From Paenibacillus physcomitrellae (GTDB lineage Bacteria > Bacillota > Bacilli > Paenibacillales > Paenibacillaceae), in NCBI RefSeq assembly GCF_002240225.1, contig NZ_CP022584.1, forward strand, positions 3,642,594 through 3,706,593: a stretch of 64,000 nucleotides of DNA, read 5' to 3'. The notes beneath the pieces were generated by a model. It was not told the DNA's origin. It ran no database searches and saw only the letters and a program-made list of their open reading frames with translations. Shown piece by piece: positions 23,103 to 31,728 of the stretch. Both the position numbers and the translations under genes were made by a program. The stretch's first letter is position 1; the number at the start of each line of letters is the position of its first letter.

Positions 23103-25061
23103 TTATTTCGATTGTCCTGCTGAAGCGGATTTGCTTCCGGATGCCGGCAGAGCAGGTTTATGCAAAGCGCCAAGCTCCGGACTTTCTTCGGTATAGAGAT
23201 ACCATTTCCGGACAAGCGGAATGCCTTTCCAGTGTTTCTTCAGCCAAGGCAGTACATAGTAATCCAGGCCAAACACGCTGCCGGACCCGCCGATCAGGGC
23301 AATGCCTGCCGCCAGGTACCACAGCATTTCTGTCGAAGCCATGCTGGAGGACCAGATCATGACGCCTAGCCCGACAGTAGCAATAGAACTGATAGCGGTG
23401 AACAGACCAACAATCAGCAGAACGCCGATAGCAAGCTCCGCGAGCACCATGCAGAATTGGAACACGCTGGCGAGAGGGGTAAAGCTGCCGTCCGCATGGT
23501 AGAAGAAGATATCCATAAATCCGTTCACCATACTGGTGATAAAATGCGGAACCGGCATCGCTTCCACCGCTTCTTTGGCGCTGCCTACAGCCGATGCGGC
23601 GCTTTGCGCGTCTACGGTTGTAGATACGGCACCGGCGGCTTCGCTCGCCGCGGAAGTAGCGTCGGCCGCTTTGGAGGAAGCAGGAATCAGGAAAATGGAA
23701 TTCGGATGATTCCAAACCTTAGGAAGCTTATCCAAACCTTCCGATAACCATTTATAGCCGACGAACAAGCGCAGCGGGAGCAGCCAGAAGTTCGGGGAGC
23801 GTTTCGAGAAATGCCCGCCCACAAAACTTCTGCGGTTGTTGACATGGAAGAACTCATGCATCATATACGTCCAAACCTTGTTGAAGCCGGCTACGGTGAA
23901 GAGATAATACAGGTTGATCATATGCTTGAAGAACATGGCCAGGAAGCCGCTGACCTGGAACATTTTGTTCGGCATCCCTACATTGGCTACGCCGTAACGG
24001 CTGCCAATGCTGACCATCGTGCCGTGGAAGCCCGGTTTATAGGACTTTTTCGGTTTGCCTGTGATTTCGGCGTGAATATTATGGGCAATGACCGGCCCGG
24101 CCTGCTCGGCATTTTCAACCATTTGCGGCACAGGACGGGTTTCACCTTCCGGAATGAAAAAGATATTATCACCGACGATATAAACGTTATCATGATCAAC
24201 GCTTTGCAGCTTGTCGTTGGTCACGATCCGTTTGCGGCCCTGCTGCTGCACATCCAAAGTGCCGACCAGATCGGAGCCTTCGACGCCGGCGGTCCAGACG
24301 ATCGTGTCCGCTTCCAGCTCTTGTTCGCCCAGCACAACGCTGCCTTGGTTTACGCCGGTAATTTTGGCGCTGGTAATGATCTCGACGCCGCGTTTCTCCA
24401 GATAACGGGCCGATTTCTCAATCAGCTTATCCGGCAGAATCGGCAGAATTTTTGGCGCCATATCGGCAACCACCAAACGGACGTCCGCCCGGTCGAAGTT
24501 GTATTCCCGGCAAAGCTCGTCGCGGTATTCGGACAGCTCTCCGATCAGCTCAATGCCTGTGAAGCCGGCGCCTACGACAACAAAGCTAAGCATTTTGCGG
24601 CGTTTATCTGCGTCGGTTTCCTTGGAAGCCAGGCCAAACATCGTGCGGACCTGCTCCTTGAGGCGGACGGCGTCTTCGTAAGACCACAGCGTCAAAGCAT
24701 TTTCCTCTGCGCCTGGAATACCAAAGAAGGTCGGCTTGCAGCCGGTGCCGATAACGAGATAATCGTAATCGTAGGTGACTTCGGCAGAGCACAATTGATT
24801 GGCCTTAAAGTCGATGGAGTCGATACTATCAAGTACGACATCCACATTGCGGCCTTCAAACATTTTTTTCAGTTCGATTCGGATGGCATCTTCTGGTGTA
24901 CGGTTTGCGGCAACCTCGTGCAGCTCGGTAAGAAGCGTGTGATAGGGGTTGCGGTCAATCAGCTGAATTTGTACGTCGCTGTTTTTCTTGAACTTTTTGG
25001 CCAGGTGCTTGCCGGTCACGACACCGCCGTAGCCGCCGCCAAGAATTACGATTTTCTTCAT
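23103..25061 (-). CDS. Type II NADH dehydrogenase fused to a DoxX-like membrane domain
   Basis: A 652-residue protein. Residues 1-400 are a type II NADH:quinone oxidoreductase: FAD site VILGGGYGG (5-13), NAD site VVVGAGFTGIELIGEL (161-176), YIVGDN near 300. Stand-alone enzymes end near 400. Here about 250 residues follow: an amphipathic part, an Ala/Ser/Thr-rich linker (near 475-515) and four to five membrane helices of DoxX type (MAKxxxLVVGL-like, FTAISSIATVGLGVMIW). Fusion of Ndh2 to a C-terminal membrane domain is, as I recall, a feature of the dehydrogenase of Gram-positive extracellular electron-transfer loci. Start chosen from AAAGGTGAG 4 nt before the ATG. A Crp/Fnr-like palindrome lies about 165 bp upstream. 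Confidence 0.88.
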   Translation of the reverse strand: MKKIVILGGGYGGVVTGKHLAKKFKKNSDVQIQLIDRNPYHTLLTELHEVAANRTPEDAIRIELKKMFEGRNVDVVLDSIDSIDFKANQLCSAEVTYDYDYLVIGTGCKPTFFGIPGAEENALTLWSYEDAVRLKEQVRTMFGLASKETDADKRRKMLSFVVVGAGFTGIELIGELSEYRDELCREYNFDRADVRLVVADMAPKILPILPDKLIEKSARYLEKRGVEIITSAKITGVNQGSVVLGEQELEADTIVWTAGVEGSDLVGTLDVQQQGRKRIVTNDKLQSVDHDNVYIVGDNIFFIPEGETRPVPQMVENAEQAGPVIAHNIHAEITGKPKKSYKPGFHGTMVSIGSRYGVANVGMPNKMFQVSGFLAMFFKHMINLYYLFTVAGFNKVWTYMMHEFFHVNNRRSFVGGHFSKRSPNFWLLPLRLFVGYKWLSEGLDKLPKVWNHPNSIFLIPASSKAADATSAASEAAGAVSTTVDAQSAASAVGSAKEAVEAMPVPHFITSMVNGFMDIFFYHADGSFTPLASVFQFCMVLAELAIGVLLIVGLFTAISSIATVGLGVMIWSSSMASTEMLWYLAAGIALIGGSGSVFGLDYYVLPWLKKHWKGIPLVRKWYLYTEESPELGALHKPALPASGSKSASAGQSK

Positions 25062-25222
25062 TATACTCACCTTTTCTATTTGAGCTGGTTTCTTCAATCC
25101 ATCCGTCTTCCTTGAAGGTAACGGCTGCCGGAAGCGGCACTATAATCCGGTATTCTGATGGAAAAAGGTGCAGCCTTTTCTACTTGTTCGATGGAATCTT
25201 AGCATATCAAATTGCAATAAAT

Positions 25223-25240
25223 ATGTGAAATTAATCACAT
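25223..25240. promoter_or_regulatory. Perfect Crp/Fnr-type palindrome upstream of the NADH dehydrogenase gene
   Basis: ATGTGAAATTAATCACAT is a perfect 18-bp palindrome containing TGTGA-N6-TCACA, the consensus of Bacillus Fnr and of Crp-type regulators. A candidate -10 on the minus strand (TATGCT, 25201-25206) puts the site centre about 38-41 bp before the start point, the usual place for a class II activator. An additional TGTGA half-site is at 25245-25249. Confidence 0.6.
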
Positions 25241-25308
25241 GTATTGTGATAAATAAAACCCTGCCCGTTACGGACAAGGCTTTGACGAAACGCTGGTCCG
25301 GCAGTTTA

Positions 25309-26985
25309 TCATTTCCGAAACTCACCGTCCCCGCGTACTTTCCGGACCTCCGCATGATTCGGGTTACCCGCACTTTCTAGATCACCTGTACTTTCCAGGT
25401 TCCCCGCGCGCTCCGTATTCTCCGGACTCCCTGGAGTCTCTATCCCGGCCTGCGTCAACTCCACGTTTGCTTTGACCGCTTTAGGTGCCGGTTCGGGAAT
25501 AAGTTCCGGTTCCGGGGAGACAGAGCTGAGAGCGGTGTCCTGGAAGCTGAAGACGCTTTTGATGCTTGCTCGCTCGGCTTTAGGGCCTAAAATATACAGC
25601 GTATCGCCTTCCTTTATCATCGTATCTCCCAAAGGGGTAACGATTTGTTCACCGCGAATGATGGCGGTGACGAGGACATTTTCGGGCAGTTCGAGTTGAC
25701 TGATCCGCCGGCCGACTGCTCTCATCCCGGCGTGAATATGAATATGGTTGATCTCGGAGCGGGTTTTCCCCAAGGAGACCAGTTCAAGCAGGGAGTGCCC
25801 GCTGCTTCTGCTTTCTTCGGAGAGCTTAAGCCTGCGGGCCAGCGGAGAAATGGTAGGGCCCTGGATGGCTGCCGAAGTCAGGATAACGAAGAAGACAACG
25901 TTAAAGAACAGCTGGCCGTGCTCTAGGCCGGCGAGCAGCGGATAGGTCGCCAGCACGATCGGCACGGCGCCCCTTAGTCCGGCCCAGGACAGCAGCAGCT
26001 GTTCCTTGAACTTGAATTTAGAGAACAGGAGGGCGGCCAGCACACCTGCGGGTCTGGCTACCAGCATCAGAAGCAGGGATAAGGCAAGCCCAGGCCAAAT
26101 AATGCCCAGCAGATCTTCGGGGAAGACCAGAAGACCGAGCAGAGTGAACATTGTGATCTGCATAATCCAGGCAAACCCTTTGTTGAACTGCAGGATGGAT
26201 TGGCGGTAGGTCAAATCGCTGTTCCCCAACACGAGGGCCATTACATATACGGCCAGCAGACCGCTTCCATGCGCAGCGGAAGTCAGGCCATAAGTGAGAA
26301 CTGCAAAAGCGATAGCCATGACCGGATAAAGCCCGGAGGAGTCAAAGTTAATCAGGTTGATGCTTTTGACGGCCAGCCAGCCGATTGCAAGCCCCGCGGC
26401 CAGCCCGATTCCCATTTCCATCGCAAAGGAAAGCAGCATCCGCCAGATTTCCTGGTCGGGATGCTGAATCCAACTGATCAAAGTGACAGTCAGAAAAACA
26501 GCCATCGGATCGTTGCTCCCGGACTCCGCTTCCAGCGTCGACGTAATCCGTTCTTTGATGTTTCGCCCGCTCAGCACAGAGAAGACTGCAGCGGCATCGG
26601 TAGAGCCGACGATGGCGCCGAACAGAAGTCCCTCGCTTAAGGATACGTTCAGTATATAGTGAGCGGCGAGCCCGATGAGTACGGTGGTGACCACAACACC
26701 GATCGTAGCGAGCGAAAGCGCCGAGCCGATAACAGGTCTGATGGTGAAAAATTTGGTCTGCATGCCCCCGTCCAGCAGAATGACAACCAGGGCCAGGGTG
26801 CCGACAAGCTGGGTGAGAAACGGATTGTCGAAATAGACAAAGCGGCTGAGGACCATACCCGCTGCAATGAAAAAGACCAGGGCCGGGAGTCCGAATTTGC
26901 TGGAGAATTTGGTCGCCAGCACCCCGACGAGCAGGAGGATCGCGAGTAAAATAACGATTTGTTCAGTTAATACGGTTAATTCCAT
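25309..26985 (-). CDS. K+/H+ antiporter (NhaP2/CvrA type) with RCK_C domain
   Basis: A 558-residue cation:proton antiporter. About twelve helices occupy 1-385, with the ion-site motif EAESGSNDP (about 152-160), FGAIVGSTDAAAVF (about 121-134) and WAGLRGAVPI (about 341-350). A TrkA-C/RCK_C domain follows (about 415-485), probably sensing a nucleotide such as c-di-AMP. The tail after 490 is unusual: Pro/Glu-rich, then short Asn/Glu/Ser/Gly repeats (NTERAGNLESTGDLESAGN). Such tails are not conserved in the family. It maintains K+ and pH balance at the cytoplasmic membrane. Confidence 0.9.
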   Translation of the reverse strand: MELTVLTEQIVILLAILLLVGVLATKFSSKFGLPALVFFIAAGMVLSRFVYFDNPFLTQLVGTLALVVILLDGGMQTKFFTIRPVIGSALSLATIGVVVTTVLIGLAAHYILNVSLSEGLLFGAIVGSTDAAAVFSVLSGRNIKERITSTLEAESGSNDPMAVFLTVTLISWIQHPDQEIWRMLLSFAMEMGIGLAAGLAIGWLAVKSINLINFDSSGLYPVMAIAFAVLTYGLTSAAHGSGLLAVYVMALVLGNSDLTYRQSILQFNKGFAWIMQITMFTLLGLLVFPEDLLGIIWPGLALSLLLMLVARPAGVLAALLFSKFKFKEQLLLSWAGLRGAVPIVLATYPLLAGLEHGQLFFNVVFFVILTSAAIQGPTISPLARRLKLSEESRSSGHSLLELVSLGKTRSEINHIHIHAGMRAVGRRISQLELPENVLVTAIIRGEQIVTPLGDTMIKEGDTLYILGPKAERASIKSVFSFQDTALSSVSPEPELIPEPAPKAVKANVELTQAGIETPGSPENTERAGNLESTGDLESAGNPNHAEVRKVRGDGEFRK

Positions 26986-27206
26986 AGAAAGCAGCCCCTT
27001 ATTTTATGCCTTACTATCTCAATCTCTATATGTAATTAGACGAAACAGGAGAGGGGCGAAACAAGTGATCTGGATCATAAAGGGATATGGAAGGTTTTTC
27101 CTCTAAAAAGAAAGGGCTTTTTTGTCAATAAAATCTCGCCCTAAACCGATAATAATTAAAGTATTAACTTCATTATTACTAGATTGCGGAAAGAGGGAAC
27201 GCTCCT

Positions 27207-28703
27207 TTGGAAGTCTACCGGAAATTTACGCCAAGCCTCTTTTTAACCCATCTTATAGGATCATTCCTAGTTGTGTTCAGCCTGGGGGGCATTCTTATTT
27301 TCAGCAGTCTGCATCTTCCGCGTATTCAGGTCGTACGGCTGTCTTTGGTTTCTTTCGTATCCGTGATCATTATGATTATTATGGATGTTTTGGTATTTAG
27401 AAAAGATTTAAAGCCGGTCCGCACCCTGTTTAAGCAGGAGTCTCTTTCCTGGCCGGATTTCCATGAAATCTACTTGCACATACACCGTCTTCCGTACCTG
27501 AACGTAAAACGGATTGCGGGTCCCCGTATAGCAGGTTTGATTATCCCGTTTATGGCTTTGACGCTGTGGATGATCCATAATAAGCTGCTTGATCTTCCGG
27601 TTTGTTATCTTGTAATTGGTGCAATTTGTGCTTTGTTCCTGGCTTTCCTGCAAGCGTTGATTGAATATTATTTGATTTCCTGGTCCTGCAGGCAGCTGAT
27701 CATGGAAATGCTGGAGATCAGCCAGCGTAAGTACGGACGGCGTATTTCACTGGAAGGACAAGTGATGATGTCCATCCGCTACAAGTTCCAGCTTGGGGCT
27801 TTTATGATCGGCGTATTTCCGCTGCTGCTCTATGGCATTGTCATCCAAATTAAGTTCGGCGGCTGGGAAAAGGCCGCCAGCCTGTATTGGGAGCTGGCGG
27901 CCATGATCTTGGCCGCGGGACTGGCTTTCTCCTATGTCGGTTCCCGTCTGCTTGCCAGAGAGATGGAGCGGCCGATTATGCATCTGTATAAGATGATGGC
28001 CAAGGTGAAGTCCGGAGATATGAATATTCAGGCGAAAGATCTGTATGCGGATGAATTCGCCAAGCTGATTTCGGGTTTCAATCATATGCTTGAGGGGATT
28101 AAAGTTCAAAATTCCCGCAACGACCAGCTGATCGAAAGTTATTTCTCTACACTCGCTGCAGCACTCGATGCGCGGGATCCCTATACAGCCGGCCATTCTC
28201 AGAGGGTGGCCGAATACGCAATGCACATCGGCATGCTGGCGAAGCTCCCCGAACAGACAATGGACGAGCTCCGCAAATCGGCGCTGCTGCATGACATCGG
28301 CAAGATCGGCACGCGCGACGCCGTGCTGCTTAAGGATGGAGTTCTGACAGAAGAGGAGTTCCATCAGATTCAGCAGCACCCGGTGCAGGGAGAAATGATT
28401 TTGCAGCGGATCGAGCCTGTTGATGCTATGGCTCCGATCCTGCCGGGCGTAAGGTCCCACCATGAACGGTATGACGGGCTTGGGTATCCGGATCATTTGA
28501 AAGGAAATGAGATCCCCCTGTTCGGCCGGATTATTGCCGTAGCCGATGCCTTTGACGCGATGACCTCCGACCGTCCTTACCGTAAAGGAATGGATACGGA
28601 TACGGCGATCAGTATTTTGGATAAAGGCCGGGGGACGCAGTGGGATCCCTATTTTGCAGGCCTGTTCGTAGATGATTACAGACAGAAGAAGAGAAGCTAT
28701 TAA
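27207..28703 (+). CDS. Membrane HD-GYP phosphodiesterase
   Basis: A 498-residue protein. Residues 1-250 hold six or so membrane helices; a HAMP-like segment (about 245-300) follows, then an HD-GYP domain. HD at 362-363 (LLHDIGKIGTRD), HHERYDGLGYP at 418-428 (GYP at 426-428), and VADAFDAMTSDRPYR. All metal ligands of active HD-GYP enzymes appear present, so it should hydrolyse cyclic di-GMP or a related cyclic dinucleotide. Starts with TTG at 27207, with a poor ribosome site (AGAGGGAA), so the true start may differ. Divergent from the antiporter. Confidence 0.9.
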   Translation: MEVYRKFTPSLFLTHLIGSFLVVFSLGGILIFSSLHLPRIQVVRLSLVSFVSVIIMIIMDVLVFRKDLKPVRTLFKQESLSWPDFHEIYLHIHRLPYLNVKRIAGPRIAGLIIPFMALTLWMIHNKLLDLPVCYLVIGAICALFLAFLQALIEYYLISWSCRQLIMEMLEISQRKYGRRISLEGQVMMSIRYKFQLGAFMIGVFPLLLYGIVIQIKFGGWEKAASLYWELAAMILAAGLAFSYVGSRLLAREMERPIMHLYKMMAKVKSGDMNIQAKDLYADEFAKLISGFNHMLEGIKVQNSRNDQLIESYFSTLAAALDARDPYTAGHSQRVAEYAMHIGMLAKLPEQTMDELRKSALLHDIGKIGTRDAVLLKDGVLTEEEFHQIQQHPVQGEMILQRIEPVDAMAPILPGVRSHHERYDGLGYPDHLKGNEIPLFGRIIAVADAFDAMTSDRPYRKGMDTDTAISILDKGRGTQWDPYFAGLFVDDYRQKKRSY

Positions 28704-28747
28704 ATCGAGAGGGATACCCTACACCTTGTTCCAGGTGGCACTTCTAA

Positions 28748-28809
28748 AGCCGCAGAGCATTTTTCAGACAGTCCATTCATTGGACTGCCGAAAGCTCTGC
28801 GGCTTTTTG
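28748..28809 (+). terminator. Terminator of the HD-GYP gene
   Basis: AGCCGCAGAGC / GCTCTGCGGCT, 11-bp stem enclosing a second hairpin (CAGTCCA / TGGACTG), then TTTTTGG. Confidence 0.75.
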
Positions 28810-28840
28810 GGTCATCACAAAAGCAGGAAATTGGAATCAG

Positions 28841-28865
28841 GTTCAGGACAAAAGCTGCAGGTTAA
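28841..28865 (+). promoter_or_regulatory. Possible SigB promoter of the csbD-like gene
   Basis: GTTCAG-N13-GGTTAA resembles the SigB consensus GTTTAA-N13..15-GGGTAT, about 60 bp before the CsbD start. The -35 matches well and the -10 weakly. CsbD of Bacillus subtilis is SigB-controlled. A similar GTTTGA-N13-GGTTAA lies before the stress gene at 59664. Confidence 0.35.
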
Positions 28866-28926
28866 TATAGAAATATAGAGGCCAGGCAACTGAAATTTGG
28901 CTTTATCAGCAAAGGAGTGACTGGAC

Positions 28927-29127
28927 ATGGATCATAACGTATTTAAAGGCAAATGGAACCAGTTGAAAGGCGAAGCCAAGAAGCAGTGGGGAGAATTGAC
29001 TGACGATGATCTGGATGTGATTGCCGGGGAGAAGGACAAGCTGGTCGGCAAACTTCAGGAGCGTTACGGGCACAGCAAGGATACTGCAGAGAAAGAGTAT
29101 GACGACTGGGTGCGAAGCCGGGGATAA
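28927..29127 (+). CDS. CsbD-family stress protein
   Basis: A 66-residue highly charged helical protein. FKGKWNQLKGEAKKQWGELTDDDL is the CsbD signature split over residues 6-29, with a second half (IAGEKDKLVGKLQERYG) of the same pattern. In B. subtilis csbD belongs to the general stress regulon and its molecular role is unknown. Ribosome site AAAGGAG. A possible SigB promoter is seen upstream. Confidence 0.92.
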   Translation: MDHNVFKGKWNQLKGEAKKQWGELTDDDLDVIAGEKDKLVGKLQERYGHSKDTAEKEYDDWVRSRG

Positions 29128-29163
29128 GAGCCCTGGAACATCATGGAATAGAGGCGATTCTGC

Positions 29164-29442
29164 ATGTACAAATCTCATGTTGTGGAAGGCAGATTGTTAG
29201 AGCTGCATGACGATTATGTAGTAACGGTTCGAGGAGATATGATCAGCACCTATCACCGCAGATACTATATGCTGCCGGACGAAGAACATTCAGCCGAGGC
29301 ATCCGCTGAATCAGCAGGGGATCGGCTGGAGGAAACCTCCTTCGACAAGAGAACTGTACGCAAAGGCAGAAGGGAACGGAAATTGAGGTGGCCTCGTCTG
29401 ACGCTGCCGGCCTTTTTAAACAGAGACGCGAATCGGGCTTGA
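29164..29442 (+). CDS. Small basic hypothetical protein
   Basis: A 92-residue soluble protein. The first 35 residues form a strand-rich stretch (VVEGRLLELHDDYVVTVRGDMIS), an acidic middle follows (EEHSAEASAESAGDRLEE) and then a basic Arg/Lys stretch (RTVRKGRRERKLRWPR). It lies 36 bp after csbD and before a shared terminator, so it is likely co-expressed with it under stress. No family recognised. Confidence 0.6.
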   Translation: MYKSHVVEGRLLELHDDYVVTVRGDMISTYHRRYYMLPDEEHSAEASAESAGDRLEETSFDKRTVRKGRRERKLRWPRLTLPAFLNRDANRA

Positions 29443-29458
29443 GGATTCGCGTCTTTTT
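29425..29458 (+). terminator. Terminator after the csbD unit
   Basis: GACGCGAATC / GATTCGCGTC, 10-bp stem with a 9-nt loop, followed by TTTTTG. It overlaps the end of the preceding gene. Confidence 0.8.
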
Positions 29459-29658
29459 GATCTGTTCCAAGACAGGTCTTCATGATATGATAGGGTAAAT
29501 GTAATAAGTTACAAATTGTTACTTTTTATTTTTAAAGGCGTTATTCTAGGAAATCTAGCAGTAATTCGGATAAATATAGGATGCAGGGACTAAGATCGCT
29601 GCCCGATAATACCAGTATTCTTAAGGGCTTCGGCCTGCAGCCGGGAGTGATAGGATGA

Positions 29659-31083
29659 ATGAATAATGACATTGGAAGCTCGTTTGCTATAAATTTATGT
29701 ATTCTGGTCACTATCGCCTACCTGGCCAATCTGGGCTATAAATATGTTTTGGTAGTTGCTTCAGGCAAAATCAAATACGCCGTTTCTCTGCTGCTGATCT
29801 TCTTCTCCGCTTATGCATCCATGTATTTCGGATTTCAACTCGGGGAAGACGTCATCTTTGATCTCCGGTTTGTTCCGCTGATCATCGCGGCGTTAAGCTA
29901 CAGGAAACCTTATACCCTAGTGTTCGTCGGCGTAGGAATCGGGCTTTGCCGTTTGTTATTTGGCCTTAATGCCGCCTCCATGGCCGGGTGTACGAATATC
30001 ATTGTGCTGGGCGTTGTGGCAGCGCTGCTCAAATGGTGGTTTATACGCCACAGAACGGGCTATATTGTTCAGGCTGCTATCTTTATTGTCGTCATCAATG
30101 CGATAAATCAGCTGGATGTTTCGCTGCTTGGAGTTATTCCGTTTAACTTCTATATCGTGCATATCGCCCCGGGCACCCTGTTGATGGGTGTGGTTCTCAG
30201 CACCGGGTTTGTCTTCATGTTCCGTGATTTCCAGCTGGAAAGAAGACGCAACCAGGAGCTGAAAGAAACCAACACGCTGATGATGCGGCAGACGGAGGAG
30301 CTGCACAAGGCCAAGATCGTGCTGGAGGAACGGGCGAAGCAGCTTATGCTGGCTTCACAGTACAAGTCGGAGTTTCTGGCGAATATGTCTCATGAGCTGA
30401 GGACGCCGCTGAACAGCATTATCAATCTGGCGCAGCTTATTTCGGAAAGCGGGAGCAGCAGGGAAAGTGAACCGGGCAAGCAAACGGATAATGAAACGGT
30501 TCTTTACAGCGAAATTATTTACAAGTCCGGTCAGGAGCTGCTTCAGCTGATCAATGATATTTTGGATCTGTCGAAGGTTGAAGCCGGCCGTCTGGAAATT
30601 GCGGCCGAAGAGATCAGTATTTGCGAGATTCCGGATCTGGTCTATCTGCCGTTCGAGCTGTTGGCCCGGCGGAAGGGCCTGAAATTCGAGGTTCACAGGG
30701 ATGAGCGGCTGCCTAAAACGATTTATACCGACGGACAGAGAGTGCAGCAAATCCTTCGGAATCTGCTGTCCAATGCCTTTAAATTTACGTCACAAGGTGA
30801 AGTCAGCTTAACCATGCGGAAGTCAGAGCAGAGCGATCTTGTACAGGGAGAATGGATTGTGTTTGAAGTCAAAGACACCGGCATCGGTATATCGGAAGAC
30901 AAACATCATTCCATCTTCGAAGCGTTCCAGCAGGCAGACGGGACGATCAGCCGCAAATATGGCGGGACAGGACTCGGATTGTCAATCAGCCGGGATTTGG
31001 CCCGGCTGCTGGGCGGATTTATCCGCATGGAGAGCAAGCTTGGTTTGGGCAGCACCTTCTCGCTTTTCCTGCCGCTCAAATGA
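29659..31083 (+). CDS. Membrane sensor histidine kinase (5TMR_LYT type)
   Basis: A 474-residue kinase. Residues 1-190 hold about six membrane helices of the 5TM-LYT kind (YRKPYTLVFVGVGIGLCRLLFG region). A coiled coil (about 191-235) links to HisKA with the phospho-acceptor His245 in SHELRTPLNSI, then an HATPase_c domain: N box LRNLLSNAFKFT, G1 DTGIGI, G2 GGTGLGLSIS. No response regulator is adjacent, so it is an orphan here. LytS-like sensors watch cell-wall or membrane state; the signal is unknown. The 200-bp leader before it is AT-rich, then GC-rich with possible structure, and holds no gene. Confidence 0.88.
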   Translation: MNNDIGSSFAINLCILVTIAYLANLGYKYVLVVASGKIKYAVSLLLIFFSAYASMYFGFQLGEDVIFDLRFVPLIIAALSYRKPYTLVFVGVGIGLCRLLFGLNAASMAGCTNIIVLGVVAALLKWWFIRHRTGYIVQAAIFIVVINAINQLDVSLLGVIPFNFYIVHIAPGTLLMGVVLSTGFVFMFRDFQLERRRNQELKETNTLMMRQTEELHKAKIVLEERAKQLMLASQYKSEFLANMSHELRTPLNSIINLAQLISESGSSRESEPGKQTDNETVLYSEIIYKSGQELLQLINDILDLSKVEAGRLEIAAEEISICEIPDLVYLPFELLARRKGLKFEVHRDERLPKTIYTDGQRVQQILRNLLSNAFKFTSQGEVSLTMRKSEQSDLVQGEWIVFEVKDTGIGISEDKHHSIFEAFQQADGTISRKYGGTGLGLSISRDLARLLGGFIRMESKLGLGSTFSLFLPLK

Positions 31084-31140
31084 TACAATAACCCTGTCTA
31101 TAGTTTGAATAACCGTAAAGCAAAGGATGGGATATTAGCC

Positions 31141-31518
31141 ATGAAGAAATCAGTTATCGCCACAACAAACGCACCTGGAGCCATCGGCCCGTATTCGCAA
31201 GGGGTTTCCATCGGAGATTTGGTCTATACATCGGGACAATTGGGCATGGACTCGGCGGGCGTACTCGCTGACGGGGTAGCAGCACAGACTGCTCAATCCT
31301 TACGTAATGTACAAGCTATTTTGGAAGAGGCCGGCAGCGGGCTTGACCAGGTCGTAAAGACGACTGTTTTCCTGAAGGATATGAATGACTTTGTGAAGAT
31401 GAACGAGGTGTACAGCACTTTCTTCACTGAACCTTACCCGGCCCGCAGCGCCGTAGAGGTTGCCCGTCTTCCTAAGGATGCGCTGGTGGAGATCGAGGTC
31501 ATTGCCCTGAAGAAATAA
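31141..31518 (+). CDS. ridA: RidA family enamine/imine deaminase
   Basis: A 124-residue protein with the full RidA pattern: [10 protein letters not shown] near the N-terminus, [35 protein letters not shown], and the catalytic Arg region [24 protein letters not shown]. It hydrolyses reactive enamines produced by PLP enzymes such as threonine dehydratase. Start at 31141; the upstream in-frame TTG at 31105 gives a non-conserved extension. Compare the broken RidA-like remnant at 3189. Confidence 0.93.
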   Translation: MKKSVIATTNAPGAIGPYSQGVSIGDLVYTSGQLGMDSAGVLADGVAAQTAQSLRNVQAILEEAGSGLDQVVKTTVFLKDMNDFVKMNEVYSTFFTEPYPARSAVEVARLPKDALVEIEVIALKK

Positions 31519-31568
31519 GTCTGCCGAGAGACGGTTAAAGCAATTGAATCCTCATAAACGTACGGCAG

Positions 31569-31605
31569 GATGACCCCTGATCCTTAGGGGGTTATCTTTT
31601 TTTTT
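31569..31605 (+). terminator. Terminator of ridA
   Basis: GATGACCCCT / AGGGGGTTATC stem with loop GATCCTT, followed by a run of nine T. The 31606-31728 gap carries the helicase promoter region and no frame. Confidence 0.8.
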
Positions 31606-31728
31606 GACCATTTACCTGTTTCTGCAGGTTCATTTTGGCTGGAGTTTTGCCGAAACCTGTTTTTAAACGAGCAGCTTAATGTATAATATAGTATTAAGTT
31701 CTCAAACGGAGATAGACAGGAGAAAGCA

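Noticed and set aside
23811..25115. A 434-residue plus-strand frame
   Set aside because: Antisense to the NADH dehydrogenase gene, which has clear FAD and NAD motifs; the plus frame has none.
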